17,082 nucleotides of DNA, taken from Thiobacillus sp. (GTDB lineage Bacteria; Pseudomonadota; Gammaproteobacteria; Burkholderiales; Thiobacillaceae). Shown one piece after another: positions 13,474 through 17,082 of the stretch (positions are counted from its first letter, which is position 1; the number at the start of each line of letters is the position of its first letter). The position numbers and the translations under genes were made by a program. The stretch lies in assembly GCA_011391285.1 (NCBI GenBank), contig JAABQU010000240.1:1-17082 (forward strand), written 5' to 3'. The notes under the pieces are model-generated. The model had not been told where the DNA came from. It was given only the letters and a program-made list of their open reading frames with translations, and made no database searches.

Positions 13474-15091
13474 ACAGGTGGAAGCGATCCGTACGATCGC
13501 CGGGGCGGCCCCCTTCCCACTGCTTGATCCAGACGACCGCAGGCTGCGGCTCGGCCCCGCGGCGGCGGGTTTCCAGCAGCAGCCAGTCGCAGCCGTCATC
13601 CGCCGCAAGCAACTGGCGCCCGCTGTGATACGCGAGCAGGGCACGCTGATCACCGCGCACTTGCTTGGCCTGGACGCATGCCCCGGGCGGCACTTTGGCC
13701 GCCAGCGCGTCGCCCACGCCGACGTAGGACAGGCGGCGATCGAGCGGCGCCAGAAACAGCGCCATCAGCAGCACCCAGATGAAGGTCATGCTGGCCGTCC
13801 AAACCAGGATCGGGCGCAACGGCGATCGCTGGACGCGCGTCAAGAATCCGATCCAGATCAGGGTCACGACCAGACCCAGTGCCAAGGTCCACGGACGCAA
13901 TTCGCCGACGCCAGTCATGCCCAGCTTGACGAGCCGTCTTGCCAGGCGCTCCGGCGTGCCGAGATCGTGCGCGCTCCAGTAGACCCACAGCACCAGGCCG
14001 ATGAAGCCGAACAGCATCAATGCAAACCACAGCAGGGCGTTGGCGGCACCGCGCCGCAGGGTGAACAGGCCGGACGCACCCAGCAGGGCCAGCGGCAGCA
14101 GCAGGATGAGCCCCTGTTTCTCGCTGGGATGCGCGTCAAAAGCATACAGGCCGAGCAAGCCGGCCAGAGCCGCCACCGGCAGCACGATACCCGGCGTGCG
14201 CCATTGACGCCGCCCACGATAAACCGCCCACGCCGCCAGCGGCCAGGCCGGCCAGGCATACCAGCCAAGGATGCCGAGGTAATAGCCGGGACGCAGGCCG
14301 TCCTCACCCAGCCAGCGTTGCAGGTTGAGTGCATGCAACCACGGAATCTGCTGCGAGGTCAGGAGCGCCAGCCATGCCGCTCCGGCCACCAGTGCCCCTC
14401 CCAGGCCCCATGCCAGGCCACGGCGCACGGCCGGACTGCGGTAGTCGGCTAGCACCAGCGGCAACAGTGCGGCCAGCAGCAGGAACAGCAGCGCTTCCGC
14501 CGCGCCCCCCGCGAGCAGCATCAAGGCGCCGCCGCTGCCCAAGGCGCCGGCTCCACCAAACCATCTGCCGCCACGGGTCCCCTGCGGCAGGCTGGCGATG
14601 CCGTACAGCATGATCGCGGCAGCGGCGAACTGGGCGGTCGCGGCATTGAGTTCGTGTCCGCGAACCAGGAGGCCCATGCAGCCCAGCAGGGTCAGCGCGG
14701 CGGCCCAGCTGGCTTCCGCGCCATACAGGATACGCGCCGCGCGCGCGACGAAAAACAGCGCCAGCGCGATGAACAGCCCCGACGCCAGCCGCGCACCATC
14801 GGCCAGTTCGAGAATCGGAGAGGTGAGCCATGCTGTGACGATGGCCACCCAGTAATACAAGGGCGGTGTGGCGGAAACCGCCTGCGGCGTGGCCCCGCTT
14901 TCCAGCAGCAGCCACAGTTGCACAAAGTGTTCGCCGTCGCCGCCCTTCCATGGCGCGTGCCCCACCAGCCCCGGCAGCAGCCAGGCTAGGCAGAGCAGCA
15001 GCAATCCGAGCCGCGGAAGGGAGAACGCGCGCTTACTGGACAATCTTGATGAGCTGGCCCGGCTTGGGCTCGCCGCTTGGGTAGAGTGCAT
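13454..15091 (-). CDS. ArnT/PMT-type membrane glycosyltransferase (GT39/GT83-like)
   Basis: A large inner-membrane protein of up to 545 residues with about ten or more hydrophobic segments. The first segment (LGLLLLCLAWLLPGLVG) is followed by a periplasmic loop with GDGEHF and then ATPPLYYWVAIVTAWL. This acidic-loop plus PPLYYW arrangement is typical of PMT_2/ArnT-like GT-C transferases, which move a sugar from a polyprenyl-phosphate donor to lipid or protein. The last 90 or so residues form a soluble domain (VGVGDALAAKVPPGACV onwards). The acceptor is unknown. The ATG at 15091 lies 59 bases inside the M48 gene; a TTG at 15043 (LSSKRAF) is an alternative, and neither has a clear ribosome site. 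It overlaps mobA at its 3' end. Confidence 0.8.
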   Translation of the reverse strand: MHSTQAASPSRASSSRLSSKRAFSLPRLGLLLLCLAWLLPGLVGHAPWKGGDGEHFVQLWLLLESGATPQAVSATPPLYYWVAIVTAWLTSPILELADGARLASGLFIALALFFVARAARILYGAEASWAAALTLLGCMGLLVRGHELNAATAQFAAAAIMLYGIASLPQGTRGGRWFGGAGALGSGGALMLLAGGAAEALLFLLLAALLPLVLADYRSPAVRRGLAWGLGGALVAGAAWLALLTSQQIPWLHALNLQRWLGEDGLRPGYYLGILGWYAWPAWPLAAWAVYRGRRQWRTPGIVLPVAALAGLLGLYAFDAHPSEKQGLILLLPLALLGASGLFTLRRGAANALLWFALMLFGFIGLVLWVYWSAHDLGTPERLARRLVKLGMTGVGELRPWTLALGLVVTLIWIGFLTRVQRSPLRPILVWTASMTFIWVLLMALFLAPLDRRLSYVGVGDALAAKVPPGACVQAKQVRGDQRALLAYHSGRQLLAADDGCDWLLLETRRRGAEPQPAVVWIKQWEGGRPGDRTDRFHLYVRQRQ

Positions 15092-16484
15092 TCATCAGGC
15101 GCAGCTGGCTTTCGGCGTCGGCGCCCAGTGGCGACTGCTGCGCAAGACTCGCCATGGTCATGCCCGCCTGGACCGTGGTCGGTTTCAGCACATACGGGCG
15201 GACCGTCTGCCGCTCCTCGGGAGTGATCGCGCGAAAGCTGTTGATCGCACCCCGCAGGGCACCGCGCTCGCGCTCGTAGACTGGCTTGTCCTTCGCCATG
15301 CCGCCGATCAGGTACTGCGACCCGTTGAACACCACGGCCGCCACCACCACCGGCCGGCCCTGCTGCGCACCCGCGGCGAAGGCGGCAGGATAGCCGCTGA
15401 GCTTGCCGCTGTCGTAGCGCGCGCCGGTATCCAGCTTGACCCCCTTCTGCAGCGTTTCCAGCGGCTTGTCATGCTTCGGCCCCTGCTGCAACTCGACCAG
15501 CGCATCGCCTTTCGGACTCAATGCCAGCACCCGGTCGGGGCGATTCTGCACCCGCCAGCCGGGCGGAAACTGCATCGCCAGTCCGAGCTTTTCATGCAGC
15601 AGCAGGTTGTTGCGGATCAGTCCCTGATCGGGGCTGTCGCCGAAATAGACGCCGGCCATTTTCTGCAGATACTCGGTGCGCCCCTCGCGCGGATCGGCGA
15701 CGGTGTATTTGTTCGCTGCGCCCACCACCTGTTTGAGGCGCGTGTCGTTGCTGGGGTGGGTATCGAAGGTGCCGTGGTAGCTGCGCGCTTGGCGACCGTC
15801 GCGCTTGGCCTGCTCGGCGGCGAACAGTTCCTGGTTTTTCAGCACGCCGATGACGTCGATCATCGCCTGCGGGTTGTAGCCGGTCTTCGCCAGGTATTCG
15901 GCGCCGAGGCGGTCGGACTCCAGCTCATGCTCGCGGCCGTAGCCCGCGGTCCAGGCCTGGGCCAGTGTCTGCAGCAGTGACTCGCCCGCCTGGTTGCCCA
16001 TCCCCGGCACCAGGATGGAGCCGAGCGCCGCGCCCAGCCCGGCCGCAGTGGACGCGCTTTGCTGGCGGACGCCGTGGCGTGCGGTGACGTGGCCGATTTC
16101 GTGGCCGATCACGCCGGCCAGTTCGGCCTCCGAGTTCAGATAGGCCATGAGACCGCGGGTGAGATAGACATAGCCGCCGGGCAGCGCAAAGGCGTTGACG
16201 TCGGGGCTGTCTACCACGGTGAAATACCATTGCAGGCTCGGCCGGTGGCTCTGCTTCGCCAATTGCTGGCCGACTTCGTTCACGTAGGCCTGCAGCGCCG
16301 GGTTCTTCAGCGCAGCATATTCCTTCAGCACTTCCTGGTGCGCCTGCGCGCCCAGCTCGACTTCCTGCTGCTCCGACATCAGCACGAAATCCTTGTCGCC
16401 GGTGACCGGATTCTGTGCGCAGTGGCTCAGCGCCAGCGCACCAAAGGCAATCACGGCAATTCGGCGTACGGCTTGGGGCTTCAC
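15033..16484 (-). CDS. M48-family metalloprotease lipoprotein with C-terminal LysM-like segment
   Basis: A zinc protease of 483 residues, probably in the periplasm and anchored to the outer membrane, related to BepA/LoiP proteases of envelope quality control. An N-terminal signal (VKPQAVRRIAVIAFGALALSHC) ends in a lipobox-like LSHC, with C22 as the likely lipidation site; histidine before the cysteine is unusual. The catalytic motif is VIGHEIGHVTARHG (H128, E129, H132), with the third ligand E189 in HELESDRLG. The C-terminal 50 residues (VQAGMTMASLAQQS through PKPGQLIKIV) look like a LysM-type module. The GTG at 16484 is chosen over an ATG at 16538 because GAGGAG lies 9 bases upstream and the signal peptide starts here; the ATG also lies near the rpmE terminator. 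Its end overlaps the glycosyltransferase. Confidence 0.9.
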   Translation of the reverse strand: MKPQAVRRIAVIAFGALALSHCAQNPVTGDKDFVLMSEQQEVELGAQAHQEVLKEYAALKNPALQAYVNEVGQQLAKQSHRPSLQWYFTVVDSPDVNAFALPGGYVYLTRGLMAYLNSEAELAGVIGHEIGHVTARHGVRQQSASTAAGLGAALGSILVPGMGNQAGESLLQTLAQAWTAGYGREHELESDRLGAEYLAKTGYNPQAMIDVIGVLKNQELFAAEQAKRDGRQARSYHGTFDTHPSNDTRLKQVVGAANKYTVADPREGRTEYLQKMAGVYFGDSPDQGLIRNNLLLHEKLGLAMQFPPGWRVQNRPDRVLALSPKGDALVELQQGPKHDKPLETLQKGVKLDTGARYDSGKLSGYPAAFAAGAQQGRPVVVAAVVFNGSQYLIGGMAKDKPVYERERGALRGAINSFRAITPEERQTVRPYVLKPTTVQAGMTMASLAQQSPLGADAESQLRLMNALYPSGEPKPGQLIKIVQ

Positions 16485-16536
16485 GTGGCACGGCTCCTCG
16501 GGTTGCGGCGCGGAAATGATACCGTTCTCATGGCGC

Positions 16537-16570
16537 AAAAAAGCAAAAAGCGGCCAAAGCCGCTTTTTGC
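16537..16570 (-). terminator. Intrinsic terminator of rpmE
   Basis: GCAAAAAGCGGC (16543-16554) and GCCGCTTTTTGC (16559-16570) form a perfect 12-bp stem with a 4-base loop. On the minus strand the stem is followed by a TTTTTT run (from A residues 16537-16542 of the plus strand), about 25 bases after the rpmE stop. This is the clearest terminator in the window. Confidence 0.9.
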
Positions 16571-16594
16571 ATACATCGCGCAGACCGGCTTACG

Positions 16595-16813
16595 TCAAGC
16601 CGCGGTTGATTTCATGCCATAGCGCTGACGGAACTTCTCAACGCGACCGGCAGTGTCGACGATCTTCTGCTTGCCCGTATAGAACGGATGGCAGGACGCG
16701 CAGACTTCCACATGCAGGGCAGGCTTGCCCAGCGTGGAGCGGGTTACGAACGTGCTGCCGCAGGAGCAGGTCACGGCTACTTCTTTGTAATCGGGGTGAA
16801 TGCCGGCTTTCAT
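16595..16813 (-). CDS. rpmE: 50S ribosomal protein L31, zinc-binding form
   Basis: A 72-residue large-subunit ribosomal protein of type A. The zinc ligands are complete: C16 and C18 in [10 protein letters not shown]38 and C41 in [16 protein letters not shown]. The start MKAGIHPDY and the end [10 protein letters not shown] are family-typical. It has AAGGAA before the ATG, its own promoter upstream and a strong terminator downstream, so it is probably a monocistronic unit between rho and the M48 gene. Confidence 0.97.
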   Translation of the reverse strand: MKAGIHPDYKEVAVTCSCGSTFVTRSTLGKPALHVEVCASCHPFYTGKQKIVDTAGRVEKFRQRYGMKSTAA

Positions 16814-16850
16814 GGCAATTCCTTAAATGGGTTAATTCGGAGAACGCGGG

Positions 16851-16879
16851 AGTATAGCGGAGTCGATCAGCCAGATCAA
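16851..16879 (-). promoter_or_regulatory. Sigma-70 promoter of rpmE
   Basis: On the minus strand TTGATC (16874-16879) and TATACT (16851-16856) are separated by exactly 17 bases, close to consensus. The predicted start of transcription near 16844 gives a leader of about 30 bases before the rpmE ATG. The -35 box lies within an AGCCAG/CTGGCT dyad (16869-16892). Confidence 0.8.
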
Positions 16880-16891
16880 CCCCACGCTGGC

Positions 16892-17082
16892 TCAGCCGCG
16901 ACGCATCGAGTCGAAGAACTCGCCGTTGTTCTTGGTCGCGCGGATCTTGTCGAGCAGGAATTCCATCGCCTCCATGTCGTCCATCGGGTAGAGCAGCTTC
17001 CTCAGCACCCACACCTTTTGCAGGATGTCGTGCGGCATCAGCAACTCTTCGCGGCGGGTGCCGGAGCGGTTGACGTTGATCG
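16892..17082 (-). CDS. rho: Transcription termination factor Rho, C-terminal end only
   Basis: The last 62 codons and stop of Rho, the hexameric RNA helicase that ends many transcripts. The fragment starts at [15 protein letters not shown] and runs through [39 protein letters not shown]. This matches the end of bacterial Rho, including the NRSGTR segment. The 5' part lies outside the window. It is followed by rpmE on the same strand, a common betaproteobacterial order. Confidence 0.95.
   Translation of the reverse strand, partial: INVNRSGTRREELLMPHDILQKVWVLRKLLYPMDDMEAMEFLLDKIRATKNNGEFFDSMRRG

Overview
The window is GC-rich, densely packed bacterial DNA. It looks like a betaproteobacterium, possibly a sulfur-oxidising or autotrophic lineage such as the Thiobacillus/Hydrogenophilales type. 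This rests on the rho-rpmE-M48 peptidase block, a GlcDEF glycolate oxidase, an ETHE1-type persulfide dioxygenase and a SoxH-like metallohydrolase. The genus is an inference from gene content only.

Left part (1-1740, minus strand): an AI-2E/PerM-family membrane protein runs off the left edge. It is preceded by an IclR-family regulator with its own intrinsic terminator. Between the regulator and the divergent plus-strand genes lies an approximately 110-bp control region. It holds four related dyads of the form TTTCA-N5-TGAAA or TCAC-N5-GTGA, in two pairs placed symmetrically around about position 1765.

Central part (1827-10416, plus strand): a likely operon encodes, in order, a divergent phosphoketolase-like thiamine-diphosphate enzyme, a DUF1537/four-carbon acid sugar kinase, GlcD, GlcE, a small VOC (glyoxalase-fold) protein, GlcF and an ETHE1-like persulfide dioxygenase. 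glcD-glcE and glcE-VOC overlap by one base, and VOC-glcF are one base apart. A 71-bp imperfect palindrome built from CACGAAGG units sits between the phosphoketolase-like gene and the kinase gene. A phosphoketolase-like enzyme, an acid-sugar kinase and a complete glycolate oxidase under one IclR regulator suggests a catabolic or salvage pathway whose two-carbon product is oxidised by GlcDEF. The starting substrate is not evident, and this is the best candidate for an undescribed system in the window.

Small stress-type genes (10551-11679, plus strand): a short HPF/RaiA-like ribosome-associated protein, a charged coiled-coil protein, and an encapsulated-ferritin-like protein (EncFtn). The EncFtn protein keeps its ferroxidase residues but has no encapsulin-targeting tail and no encapsulin gene beside it.

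Right part (11706-17082, minus strand): a secreted SoxH-like metallo-beta-lactamase-fold protein, then the series rho (3' end) - rpmE - M48 lipoprotein protease - ArnT/PMT-like membrane glycosyltransferase - mobA, read right to left. The last three genes overlap. rpmE has a good sigma-70 promoter and a strong intrinsic terminator.

No tRNA, rRNA, CRISPR array, insertion sequence or phage gene was seen. No gap without a gene exceeds about 160 bp.
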